This document shows, piece after piece, positions 1 through 11,900 of a stretch of 64,000 nucleotides of DNA. Every line of letters starts with the position of its first letter. Within the stretch, counting starts at the first letter, position 1. Under the pieces are notes generated by a model. That model was not told where the DNA came from. It was given only the letters and a program-made list of their open reading frames with translations, and ran no database searches. The translations under genes and the position numbers were made by a program. The stretch comes from Anodontia alba (lineage: Eukaryota > Mollusca > Bivalvia > Lucinida > Lucinidae), in contig OZ024828.1 of NCBI GenBank assembly GCA_964016985.1, positions 8,212,610-8,276,609 on the forward strand. The letters are read 5' to 3'.

Positions 1-2915
1 TATATAGCTCCCAAAGAAGATAATGGGAAAAACTAAAATTTTCTTCTCTGAAACCATGAGGCCCACAGCTTATATATTTTGTATGTAGCAATATTTAGTG
101 GTCCCCTACATAAATCCTGCCAATCAAGCCCCTTGGGTCCAAATTGGCCATGCCTCAGGGGGACGTGAACTCCAATAGACTTATCATGGGAAAAATTAAA
201 AAATCTTCATCTCTGAACCCATGAGGTCCAGAGCTTATATATTTAGTTTGTAGTAAATTTTAGTGGTCCCCTACATAAATCCTGCCAATCAAGCCCCTGG
301 GTTCCAAATTGGCCGTGCCCCGGGGGTCATTAGCTCCCACAGACTTATAATGGAAAAAACTTACTCTGAAACCATGAGGCCCACAGCTTATATATTTAGT
401 ATGTAGCAATGTGAAGTGGTCCCCTACATAAATCTGCCAATCAAGCCCCTGGGGCCCAAACTGACCACGCCCCAGGGTCATTAGCTCCCATAGACTTATA
501 ATGGAGAAAACTTAAAAAATCTTCTTCTCTGAAACCTTGAGGCCCACAGCTTATATATTTAGTGTATAGCAATGTTTAATGATCCCCTACATAAATCCTG
601 CTAATCAGGCCCCTTGGCTCCAAATGGCCACACCCCAGGGGATCATATATTTATATAGAGCTATATAGCTAAAGAACATTTAAAAATCTTCTTGTCTGAA
701 ACCATGAGGCCCAGAGCTAACAGATTAAGTATGTAGCGATGTTTGGTGGTCTCCTACATAAATCCTGCCAACCATGCCCCTTGGTTCCAAATTGGCCGTG
801 CCCCAGGGGTCATTAGCTCCCATAGACTTACAATATGAAAAACTTAAAAATCTCTTCTCTGAAACCATTAGGTCCACAGCTTATATATTTAGTATATAGC
901 AATATGTAGTGGTCAGGGCTCGGGAAAACGGGATTTCTTTAGGTCCCAGACCAAAATTCAGAAAGTGGGACCGATAGGAAACAGCCCAAAGCCCAAAAGA
1001 ATTGGTCCCATACTGGCCCAATACTTAGGACATTTTCTCCGATTCTGTCAGATATTTAGGATATTCTCAAATTCTAAATCTACCTAGCTCAGCTGTCAAT
1101 CCGTTAATTACACATGACTAATCCAATAATCACCTCGAGTCAAATTGTGCAAACAAATTACCTGAGATCTCGTAGTTCATTGCGTTATCTTGGATCTTGC
1201 AAGATTACAGTGGTCGTGTGAAAGTAATTAGCTTCGGGCGCTATTACTGAAGTTTAAAGACTCTTTGATGTGTTTGATGTTTTGATAGTTAAAAAGAAAT
1301 CTGTTTTGCTTACAAATATGTGGCGAGATTGATGAGAATATGCTTTCCTTGCGACTTTTAGGAGCATGTTTCTAATATTCTCAACACCCCATGAATGACT
1401 GTGAATGCTTATGAAACTTATGATTCATAAGGACATTTCGTATTTTTATTTTTTTTTTCTTGTCCCAGAGTCTTGTCTTGTCTTGTATATGGTCCCGGTA
1501 ATTATACTCTCAGCCATATCATGTTGTCTCCCCTGTCCACCTGTCAATCAAGTATGATGTCTTCTACCATGTCCACTTTGCCTACGGACATGTTCTAGTC
1601 TTGTATTTTCTTTTACATGCGTAGCTAAATGTCTTAAAATGTTTGAAATCAAGAACTCCACCAAACACAACAATGTACGCCCATTGTATGGAAATCGGGA
1701 TTAATTCATAGGACTTCGCTTATTGTCATTAGTTTTCGTGACAGGTATCAAATTTTTTTCCTATGGAAATTAGTTAGGTGATGACATCATCGACTGGACC
1801 GATTCATTTTTCAATATTTCCTGAGCCCTGGTAGCGGTCCTCTACTTAAATCATGCGAATCAAACCCCTGGGGTCCAAACTGGCCACATCCTAGGGGTCA
1901 TATATTTATATAGAACGGAGTAGCTAAAGAACCTTCAAAAATCATCTTCTCTGAAACCATGAGGCCTACAGCTTATATATTTTGTATGTAGCAATGTTTG
2001 GTGGTCTTCTACATTATTTCTTCCAACCATGCTCCTTGGGTCCAAATTGGCCATTTGATCGGAGATTTTCCACAATTTAAAATAGTTCGAACAGTGATTT
2101 TTTTTTCTGAAACTGATTTTCATATAATTCGAACACCCGGATCAGTATTTATTTTTTACCTGTTCGAACTAAAGGGAAATCTACCAAAGCAATGTTTGGT
2201 GGTCTTCTACATTATTTCTTCCAACCATGCCCCTGGTGTCCAAATTGGCCACTTCTCAGGGGGTCATTAGCTCCCATGGACTTATAGTGGAAAAAAAAAA
2301 ATTAAAAGAATCTTTTTCTCTGAAACTATGAGGCCCACAGCTTAAAAATTTAGTTTGTAGCAATGTTTAGTGGTCCCCTACATAAATCCTGCCAATGAAG
2401 CCCCTGGAATTTAAATTGGCCATCGCCGGGGGTTGTAGCACCCATAGATATAATGGGAAACCTTAAAAAAATCTTCTTCTCTGAAACCATGAGGCCCACA
2501 GCTCATATATTTAGTATGTAGCAATGTTTAGTGGTCCCGTACATAAATCTTGCCAACCACGCCCTTGGGATCCAAATTGGCCATGCCCTGGAGGTCATTT
2601 ACTCCCACAGACTTATAATGGGAAAAACTTAAAAGATCTTCTCTGAAACCATCAGACCCACAGCTTATGTATTTAGTATGTAGCAATGTATCCTCCCCTA
2701 CATAAATCCTGCCAGTCAAGCCCCTGGGGTTTAAACTTGTTTTACTTATGGCCCTTTGAAAATTCCAGCATTTTAACCTTGTAAGCAAGATATCTCAAAA
2801 ACTGTTTAAGCCATTGCCTTGAAACTTGATGGGCTAATAGGGAATGATGAGTAAATGACCTGATTAACTTACAGCAGTTAACTCAGGTGAGCATTGTGGC
2901 CCATTGGCCTCTTGT
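1..2915 (+). mobile_element. Helentron-like non-autonomous element 1 with about 165-bp minisatellite core
   Basis: A degenerate unit recurs through the region, marked by TAGCTCCCATAGACTTATAA, GAAACCATGAGGCCCACAGC and GTGGTCCCCTACATAAATCC. The 3' end at 2876-2915 has ACTCAGGTGAGC, a short hairpin GGCCCATTGGCC and CTCTTGTT, the same ending as the elements at 14274 and 39317. The 5' end is left of the window. A hAT element interrupts it at 914-1830. Confidence 0.7.
914..1830 (+). mobile_element. Non-autonomous hAT-like transposon, copy 1
   Basis: Terminal inverted repeats CAGGGCTC and GAGCCCTG bound a 917-bp insert in the minisatellite. Flanks GTAGTGGT (906-913) and GTAGCGGT (1831-1838) are an 8-bp target duplication with one mismatch, as expected for hAT. 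Its right end resembles that of the copy at 53002-54271 (GTTTTCGTGACAGG, GGCTGGACCGATTCA-like). No transposase is visible. Confidence 0.8.
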
Positions 2916-2939
2916 TATACAACCATTTGAAAAACGGGA

Positions 2940-3420
2940 TATATTATGTTAAGGGGGGACTGGCGTCCATCCGTCTGTCTGTCCATAAACTTTTTCGTTT
3001 CCGGCTAACTCCTCCTACAGTTTACATCCGATCAAGCTGCAACTTGGCATATAGTTAAACCATGATGTGGAGCACGAGGTACAGTCCACCAAATATTAGC
3101 AGAGTTATGCCCCTTTGAAATTTTCTGTAAACTTTTTATTTCCGGTAACTCCTCCTACAGTTTACATCCCATCAAGCTGAAATCTGATTTATACTTAGAC
3201 CACGATGTGGAGCAGTGCATATTGTTTCAAGGTTACAGTCCACCAGATATTGGCAGAGTTATGTCCCTTTGAAAATTTCTGTAAATGTTTCGTTTCCTGC
3301 TAACTCCTCCTACAGTTTACATCCAATCAAGCTGAAACTTCGTAAATAGTTACACGATGATGTGGAACAGCACACATTATTTTGAGGTACAGTACACCAA
3401 ATATTGGCAGTGATGGACTT
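2940..3420 (+). repeat. Three tandem units of about 150 bp (Helentron-type minisatellite)
   Basis: Three units start near 2990, 3128 and 3282, each with AACTCCTCCTACAGTTTACA, a GATGTGGAGCA-like segment and a CACCAAATATTGGCAG-like end. They follow a GTCCATCCGTCTGTCTGTCC lead typical of these elements. No clear 3' terminus was found. Confidence 0.6.
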
Positions 3421-4145
3421 GTCGATGCAGTTCAAATGAGTACTCACAACATATGCCTTTATAAAGAAAACCAGAAAAAAATCGCATCATCATCAAATAA
3501 ATCCTATTCTGATTTTTTATAGTGTGTCCTTAGCAGGTAGATTCATATTTTAGCACAACTGAGTGTTCATAGTAATTTTGAAAAACCTAAGTGCACAGTG
3601 TGGTAATTAGGTCGAATACCGTAACTCCACTTACAGTTTACATGCAGAGCACTGAATTATACAGGAGTCAGTATATGTGCTGCATCTTATTACTTGCGAT
3701 GGGTGTATAATGCATTCACTTGCGGAACTCTTGTTCGACAAATCTGCATGTAGTAAAATGGACTTGTTCAGATTTTAGGACAAGTTTAGAAAAAATTTAA
3801 GGTGTACAATTACTGAGGGTAAACATACTTGAATGTTAGGCCAGAGTTTTTTTATCTTTAGGTTTATGGGAAATTTCTTAAAAAAAGTTGCTGTCGGGAG
3901 GTAGGAATAAAAATAAAAAGGTGAAAAAGCTTGGGTTGATGAAATAAAAATAATTTTCCAACAAAAATAAATGTAAAAATGCAATAATTCAGCCCTAAAT
4001 TCAAAGGGTAGGGATATAAAATTAAAATTGAAATGCAAATTTTATTTTTCTGGCAGGGCTAAAATCATAGGGTAGGCTCTCCCATAAACCTAAAAATAAA
4101 ATAAAAAAAAACTTCAGCCTTAGGAGACATTTTACATTTTACAAT
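3421..4145. other. Unclassified AT-rich intron sequence
   Basis: I see a short family-B fragment near 3423-3500 (ACTCACAACATATG), then AT-rich DNA with no ORF of note, no clear palindrome and no tandem repeat. It may be old transposon remains. Confidence 0.4.
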
Positions 4146-4340
4146 ACTTTTTAACTCTTATCCCTAGTTTCTGCAGTGGACTCCTCTCCCTTTGAATTTG
4201 GACACATCCATTTTTGTAGATAGGGTTGTCAGTCCAAAATAAAAAAAAAAACATAATGGCAAACAGTGTAGCTCCTGTAGAGAAGTTTAATTACTAGTTG
4301 TCTCCTCCTGGTCTGCTCTGTTTGCAGAGGTACTTGTTTT
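4145..4340 (+). mobile_element. MITE relic with K core
   Basis: It begins TTTTTAACTCTTATCCCTAG, contains GGCAAACAGTGTAGCTCC and ends near CTGCTCTGTTTGCAGAGG. It resembles the K-core families near 11922 and 12665. Confidence 0.5.
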
Positions 4341-4504
4341 GGTATTAAAGTCTTTGAACAGACAGCTCTGATCAAACTGTAGAGCCAGATCAGATGCTGC
4401 AGATTGTTGAGAGCAACTGGGTTGTGATTGATAATCAGAACATCATTCATATTAAGGAGAATACACTTTCAGGATAGGTAACTCTTTATTCAACACCTCA
4501 GCTC

Positions 4505-4690
4505 CTTACCATACTTTATCTAAAATTTGAATGTACAATTTATTACTCTATGTTGTGTCTAAAAATAGCTGAACAAGTGGCAAACAGTGTAGACCCTGAA
4601 AAGATGCCGGGTTTTGTGGCGTCTCATCTGGGTCTACAACGTTTGCTCAGGCCTGTCTGGCCAAATACAAACAGTATAGTATAACATATG
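4505..4690 (+). mobile_element. Family G palindromic MITE with K core
   Basis: The left side has TTACCATACTTTATCTAAAA. The centre has GGCAAACAGTGTAGACCCTG and its inverted partner CTGGGTCTACAACGTTTGCT. The right side has CAGGCCTGTCTGGCC. Confidence 0.65.
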
Positions 4691-5158
4691 GTAAGAGTCA
4701 TGCTCAGACAGACAGGTATAATATTATGACCAAATCTTCAGTGACAATGGCAGGATTCGTAATTGATTATCTTTTCAGCTCTGATTAGCCAGCCTTAATA
4801 TGAGGCGATTTTGTTTCTTAGGAAAGCAAATAGGAAGTCTCAAAAGTTGTCTCCTTTATAAAAAAAACGTTGGAAAAATTCAGCAGGTGCAGTCATGCAC
4901 CATATATGACTGCACCATATGGGTTCAGCTATGAATTTCTTCCGAAAATCATAGAAACTTGTTCCAAAACACATGTCAGTCGTATATTAACAGTGCTGCA
5001 GACAAAAGAAGTATTGAGAAATATAGCTCTTTTACTTCTTCACCAAAACATACATTTTGCCATTACATTAGAATTGACTCAGTGCTTTTTGTTTGTTTGT
5101 GTGAAGAAGTGAACAAAAAATTCAAATATGATATTTGACAAGAAAAAAGCATCTATCT

Positions 5159-5369
5159 ACGGTACATGTCCTAAAATTTGGAACACTTTATTTCATAATG
5201 TTTTTGTCCTGAATTTTGCTTTTAATGCAGTTGTTTCTTAAAATACTTAGTGGAATGGCAAATAGTATAGACCAGGATCAGACTGCAGTCTCGTCGGGGT
5301 CTATGCTGTTTGCATATGCCATTTTGTCAGAAACTTTGGTGTACGAAATTTTAGGATATTTACCGTAAT
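5159..5369 (+). mobile_element. Family F palindromic MITE with K core
   Basis: Inverted ends ACGGTACATGTCCTAAAATT and TTTAGGATATTTACCGTAA enclose a K core whose arms read AGTATAGACCAGGATCAGAC and GGGTCTATGCTGTTTGC. The intact family signature is TTACCGTAA at both ends. Confidence 0.7.
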
Positions 5370-5439
5370 TTGAATTAGAAGTGTTGTATCAAGTTTGAAT
5401 TAAATTACATGTACATAATACTTCTTGATAATTGCTTCT

Positions 5440-5560
5440 TTCAACATGCTATATGTTGTGGGTACTCATTAGAGAGGTCTTGGGTACTCATTAGAACTGC
5501 CATGGTGAGGCACCTCTGAGTGCCGAAGGCATGTTTTCATGGCAAAATAAGAAAAAAAAA
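5440..5560 (+). mobile_element. Family B MITE fragment
   Basis: It contains GTGGGTACTCATTAGA, a GCCATGGTGAGGC centre and TTTTCATGGCAAAATAAGAA, the characteristic body of the most abundant palindrome in the window. Confidence 0.55.
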
Positions 5561-5566
5561 ACATCT

Positions 5567-5799
5567 GGGCCCAGTTGTTCAAAATGTTGTTAGCTTAACG
5601 AGCTCGTTATGGGTCATTTCGTTAACTGTTTTAGCAGATTCAATGCACAATATTCTGATATTTTTTGCTGAAAAAATGTGAGTAGCAAAAGCTACTCACA
5701 TTTTTTCAGCAAAAAATTTCAGCATATTTGTGCATCACTTGATGTAAATTTTAACGAATCGTTAACTAACGATGTCGTTAGTTTTGAACAACTGGGCCC
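5567..5799 (+). mobile_element. Family A palindromic MITE
   Basis: Inverted ends GGGCCCAGTTGTTCAAA and TTTGAACAACTGGGCCC bound the element. The centre is a hairpin with GAAAAAATGTGAGTAGC and its inverse GCTACTCACATTTTTTC. It lies 90 bases before an ING3 exon. Six more copies occur in the window. Confidence 0.85.
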
Positions 5800-5889
5800 T
5801 GGATACTCCTTATCAAAGAGGTATGGTTGCTTATTAATAAAACTGAAATGTTTTCATGGAAGATTGCATTGACATTATTATAATTTCAG

Positions 5890-5955
5890 GATTATTACAA
5901 GACGTTAGAAAATGCAGATGAAAAAGTTCAGCTTGCCAACCATATATATGATTTG
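5890..5955 (+). CDS. ING3: ING3 coding exon (ING helical domain, part 1)
   Basis: The exon encodes 22 residues, [20 protein letters not shown] then DL. It is preceded by TTTCAG and followed by GTAAGT, and starts and ends between codons. The peptide matches the conserved ING N-terminal helical domain just after the KK of ING3. Confidence 0.93.
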
Positions 5956-8900
5956 GTAAGTAGGAAAAAGCAACATACGACATTTACCCTAAGTATTGAG
6001 ACACCTTATCTGCTTATCATACTTGTTCTTAAAATTGTGATTCTACTACCTGTTGCTGTCTCTAAAATATTGCTGTATGTATAGCAAACAATGTAGACAC
6101 TGATCAGATTCTGCATTCTGTGGCATCTGATCTGTGTCTTCACTGTTTGCAAAGACCTATCTGTCCCAATACTAAGGGTTATCAAGGTATTTCCATAAAT
6201 ATACAGATAAAAAGTTCTGAACAAACTGATCCTAAAGGAAACATCACCAGAAGTCAAATAAACTTGTTAAGATTTCAGGATAAGTATGGTGAGGTTTTAT
6301 GGTGTCTGAGTTTTGGGTAAATATTGAACATACAGTCGAACCTCAATGGCTCGAACATCTTTGGGACCATTGAAATTTGTTCGAAACATGGGTTGTTCGA
6401 GCCACTGAGGGTTAATCATGACACCAGTTCAGGAAGCAAATAGCGATAATTTAGAGAAATCTTTTTGATTTTCTCTACAAAGATTGTATGTTGAATGTAC
6501 TCATTAGAATTGCCTTGATGAGGCAATTCTAATTAGTACATACAAGTGACACAACATACAATTCCATGATAAAATAAGAAAATAATCCCTACATGTTTGT
6601 TTTCTTGAGCTATTGGAAGAATTTTGTAGGGACTGAAAAAAGAGTTTGAATCATCCATGGTAAACAAGCCAACCGTGTTTGAGCCATTGAGGTTATACTG
6701 TACTTTAAATATTCTGGCGTATGTACCCAAGCAAACAGTGTAGATCAAGATCAGACTGCTCCTAAAGGAGGAAAAATGTGTCTTCAGGCCTGTGCGGACT
6801 ATGTAGGCCCAGATCAACCTGCATATCTGTGCAGTCTGACAGGGCCTACACTGTCTGCCAGCAGAATCATTGGATACTACAGAATGTATGGAGAGCAAAG
6901 GCCTGGATGATACTTTGCGCATGCACAGGATGATTTATATCTATCCATTTTGCACATGTTAGAAGGCACTTTATCCCTTGATGTGGCCTATTTATAATGC
7001 CTTGTCATTGTATGGATCCCAGCCATAGTTATAAAGGGAATGTCCTGTACCTCTTTATTTTTATTAAACATTGTTAGCCCATTCACTTTTAGTGGATTCT
7101 TCTGTCGCAACTCTTTGGATCAGTCTATTTCCAATAGCAGGGTGTTTGGTTAGTTTTTAGCTCACCTGATTCAAGAAGGGCAGTTGTCAGTTTGTGGCAA
7201 ACAGATGTGCACAAGTACTTGGAGGACTAAGCCTGCCCAGGAAAAGTGTGTTAAGTAAACTGACAGGCTCAACATGACCTTAAAAATGTAGATTGAGCCG
7301 TTATCCAACCCAACCAACCAGCTTTTGCTGGACTGGTCTTCCTTTGAAAAAGGAGGAAGAAACTATCAGCTTAGAGTGTGCTTCCCTAGAGGTGTATCCA
7401 TTTATCTTAAAAGTTTCAATTCTGCTAACAAACAGTTCTTTTAGGAAAGAATTTTTAGTACCCATCAAAGTGAGCCTCATTTTACTTGCTAGGTTGACCG
7501 ACACTTGAGAAAGTTGGACCAAGAGCTCTCGAAGTTTAAAATGGAGTTAGAGGCTGACAATGCTGGAATCACAGAAGTATTGGAAAAAAGTAAGTCGTAC
7601 CTTCCATAGCTCCAAACAAAGATTCAGACAAAATTTTATTTTTACATTAAAATATATGCTATGGTTACTTGATTATTCTAAATGATACATATAGTTTGTT
7701 GCAAAATCGACTTGTTGAAATCATAGGCGGGTATGGTAAGGAGTCCCAGTATTTAGGGCAAATAAACATAGCTTCAGGTAAGGCATTTTTTTCAACTGAA
7801 AAATAATGTTGTTATTCTTATTTGTCCACAATAACATACGTTTTGGTACTCGATAGAAGCGCTAATGAGTACTCACAACATATGTTTTTCTGGAGAAGTA
7901 AGAAAAATATTATGTGGATATCCCCCTTAACAGGAGTTATGGATATAGTAAGCCTTATCTAGAATTGTACCAGTGCTTCATATTGTAATTCTACAAAATT
8001 TTATACCCCACCACGCAATAGTGGTAGGGTATTATGATCCGTGTGTTCGTCTGTATGTCCATCCATCTGTCATACATCCGTCCGTATTTTCGTTTCCGGA
8101 CGATAACTTGAGTAAATATCAATGGATTTTTGCGAAACTTGGCATGTGCATTGATATTGTGGAGATCTGGTTTTGGATTGCTAATGGGCAAATTTTGACG
8201 TAGTTATCTGCCCGAGACATGCCCATATTTTCGATTCCGGACGATAACTTGAGTAAATTTCAATGGATTTTCGCCAAACTTGGTATGTGCATTGATATTG
8301 TGGAGATCTGGTTTGGGATTGCTCATTGGCAAATTTTGTCAATTTTTGACGGAGTTATCTGCCCGAGACATGCCTGTATTTTTGTTTCTGGACAATAACC
8401 TCAGTAAATGTTGATGGATTTTAACCAAACTGGCGGGGTATTATGCTTGCGGTACTTTTATTGCACCCTGGGTAAAAAATTGAGCAGAGGACATTTTTAA
8501 ATATTTTCTTTTTCCAAGAAAAGAGGTTCTGACATTTCATGCAAAGTGTCTTCATTGGAGACAATTAGCATGCAATGTCAAAACCTGTTTACTGGGATAA
8601 AATTAAGAAAAATGTCATCAATTTATCATCTGCTGAATTAGCCCAGAGAGTGGTAAAGGTTAATGTTTGCACTTTTTTGTGGTTACCACAAGATACATTC
8701 TGTTGCTCCAAAAGGAGCATTTGGGTCTGCACTGCTTGGCATTCAGGTAGCACTAATGACCTTGACCTGCATTTCATGTTCTAATGACAAATCAGTTTTT
8801 GATGTGAAACCTAACATGAGCTCTGTTTCTGGGCCCAGTTGTTCAAAGCTAACGATGTCGTTAGTTAACGATTCGTTAAAATTTACATCCAGTGATACGC

Positions 8901-11900
8901 AAATATGCTGAAATTTTTTGCTGAAAAAATGTGAGTAGCTTATGCAGTGCAAAAGCTACTCACATTTTTTCAGCAAAAAATATCAGAATAATGTATATTG
9001 AATCCCCTAAAACAGTTAACGAAATGACCCTTAACGAGCTTGTTAAGCTAACGACGCTTTGAACAACTGGGCCCTGATTATATGAACTTCAGTCTTCAAA
9101 TCTGACATACACTTCCTCACAGTGTGGTTAGGTAAACTGACTAGCTCGACATGATGACTTTAATGGGTTGACTGGGCAACTCAAAAAAAAAAAAAAAAAG
9201 AGATCTTTTAATCCTTTCGACCCTGCAGACCAGCACAGATACCTATGCAAACAGTGTAGATGTAGATGAGATGGCCTGTAACAAGCTTTTTCATCAGGAT
9301 CTACACTGTTTGCCGTTCTGTTTCCAAGTTTATATTGAAATGCCTAATTTAACCAGTGGACATGCCCAGATTCAAAGATGGAAGAGACCACCAGGAACAC
9401 AGGGGTTAACGGTTAAGACAGAAAGGCCTCTGCAGGTGTGTTGCAGCCTTCAGTGGAATTCTTGTTTTAACACTTTGCATGCTGGGTAAAAATTTCAGCA
9501 GATAATATTTTAAAATATCATCTGTAACTGTTTGTCGTCTGCTGAATTTGCACATAGCCTAGTAAGTGTTAATGATTATTTTCAGAGCTGTTGACATTGA
9601 TTTTTTTATTTTTTAGGATCACTAGAAATGGATAAACCTCCATTACAGAATCACAGAGCTGAAAGTAAGGATTTTGATATTTCTTTGTTACTCCATGAGT
9701 GGATTTACTTTTAACAAGTTCAGACAGAAATAGGTCTTGCAAACAATGATAGTCAGATTTCTGTCTGCATACCTGAACTGTTTTGAACAGGAACTTTCCA
9801 CCTGAAGTTATGCAAAATCTGAATATATTAAATGTGAAAAACTATTCTCTGCTGCAGAGAATATGATAAGGTTCTTTAAGGGGCCTAATTGTTTGCATGT
9901 TTTCTGGATAAAATTTTCAGCAGACAACATTTTGAAATATTTTTGTTATTCCCAGGAAACGGAGTGGAAAAATAAGAAAAATATCATCAGTGTGTCGTCT
10001 GCTGAATTTTCCCATACAGTGGTAAAGTTTAAGAACCTTAATCCGTCCGACTGGAGACCAGGTGGTCGCGGGTTCAACCCCCGCCGTGGTCGGCAACATT
10101 CTTTTGTGGAGATTGATCATGAAATATTTTCTACTGTCATTCTCTCCCTTCCGCTGATTCAAGAAGTGCAGTTGTCAGTTTCTGGCGAAAGAATGTGCAC
10201 AATACTGGTTAACTGCTTAGAGGACTAAGCCTGCCCAGTAAACGTGTGGTTTGGTAAACTGACCGCGCTCGACATGACCCCATTGGGTTGACTGGGCCGT
10301 AAAACCTCAACACAAACAAAATAAGAACCTTAATGTGGTGATTGTCAAAACTCATAAGATAGAATACATGTGGCAGGGAGAGAAAAAGTAGATAATCAGG
10401 TCATAAAGTCTTCTTAACTCTAGATAAACCATTTTGTTTGCAATAGTTTTCTTATTTCACCATGAGAAAATATGATGTCATAGTGAGTGTTCAATTTTAA
10501 AAATCTCCTCCTAAAATAAGAAAACAATTATCTGGATTATTTCTCATATCAAGAGCTATGAATAATGTGTAAGGAAAAAGTTCAATTTGAAATTATTTCA
10601 GCTTACAGTTCAGCAGTATTTATGTAATATATTTATTCATTACTTTAGAGAGACGATTACCACAGACAACACCATCTAGTCAAAGTGAGAAGAGACTGAC
10701 AACAGAGAGAGTTTTATCTACCTTAGCCAATGAAATTGCCCGAGATGCTATAGGGGGGATCAGGAAGACACAGTCGGCGTCCAGTTCACCAAACATATCA
10801 ATGTTCAACTCCGTACCATCCTCGGCTCCTCTCACATATAAATTAGGTATGATATGTATACATCTAAATTAGGTATGATATCTTCACATATAAATTAGGT
10901 ATGATATGTTTGCATGTAAATTAGGTATGATATGTTTGCATGTAAATTAGGTATATTATGTTTACTTATAAATTAAGATATGTTTACATAAGGTATAATA
11001 TGTTTATATTAGGTTTACAAATAAATTTGATAAATGGTCACATATAAATTAGGTATAATATGTTTACCCTTAAACTGCTGATTTTGAACTGCAGTTGCAT
11101 TTCATACATATTAAGGGGAATTGATACACTCTCAAGGGATACAACTCTTATCAAAATTGTTTTAACTGCACAATACATTAACCTATAGATAATGTGCTAT
11201 TCTGTTCTGTTTTCACACCTTCCACCAATCTTTTTTTTATCCCTTCTGAAAATGGGTCTACTCAATAAGGAAAGAATTTGTTCTCAGAGCAAATTCTTTC
11301 CTTATTGAGTAGACCCATATTCAGTCGGGGTTTGGAATGCAGCAAAGCAAACAGGATCTTGGAGCAAATTCTTTCCTTACTGAGTAGACCCAGATTCAAC
11401 CCCCGGGGTTTGGAATACAGTAAAGCAAACAGGGAGTCACAAAAGTTGTTTCCCTTGGCAGAAATGACAAAAAAAATTACCAAGTGTATCTGGTCCCCTT
11501 TCAGCAGACTCATAAGGGTATTTGGACTGCGCCATGCAAAAATGAATCTTGGGCATATAGGGTCAACAAAGGCCCAGATCAACCTGCGCATCCGTGCAGT
11601 CTGATCAGGGTCTTCACTGTCTGCTAACAGAATCATTTGCCGCAACAGAATGTATGAATGGAGAGCAAAGGCCTGCGTGCGCTTGGATTATCTGAATCTG
11701 CATGTTTTGTTCATGTTTGAAGGCACTTTTTCATTTGAAGCGACTCATTTTATTATGATTCATATAATACTTTACAGGTCAGATGGGAGCTGGTAGTAAT
11801 GCTGCAATAGCTGCTGCAGCGTCACAAGCCATAGCTGCTACACAACAAGTGGTGAGTATTGCTGTTTGTGTGTCTGTCAGAAGTAAGAATTAGTCAAGTT

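Noticed and set aside
6533..6922. 129-codon minus-strand frame
   Set aside because: It spans the ends of two MITEs and has no domain resemblance or splice support.
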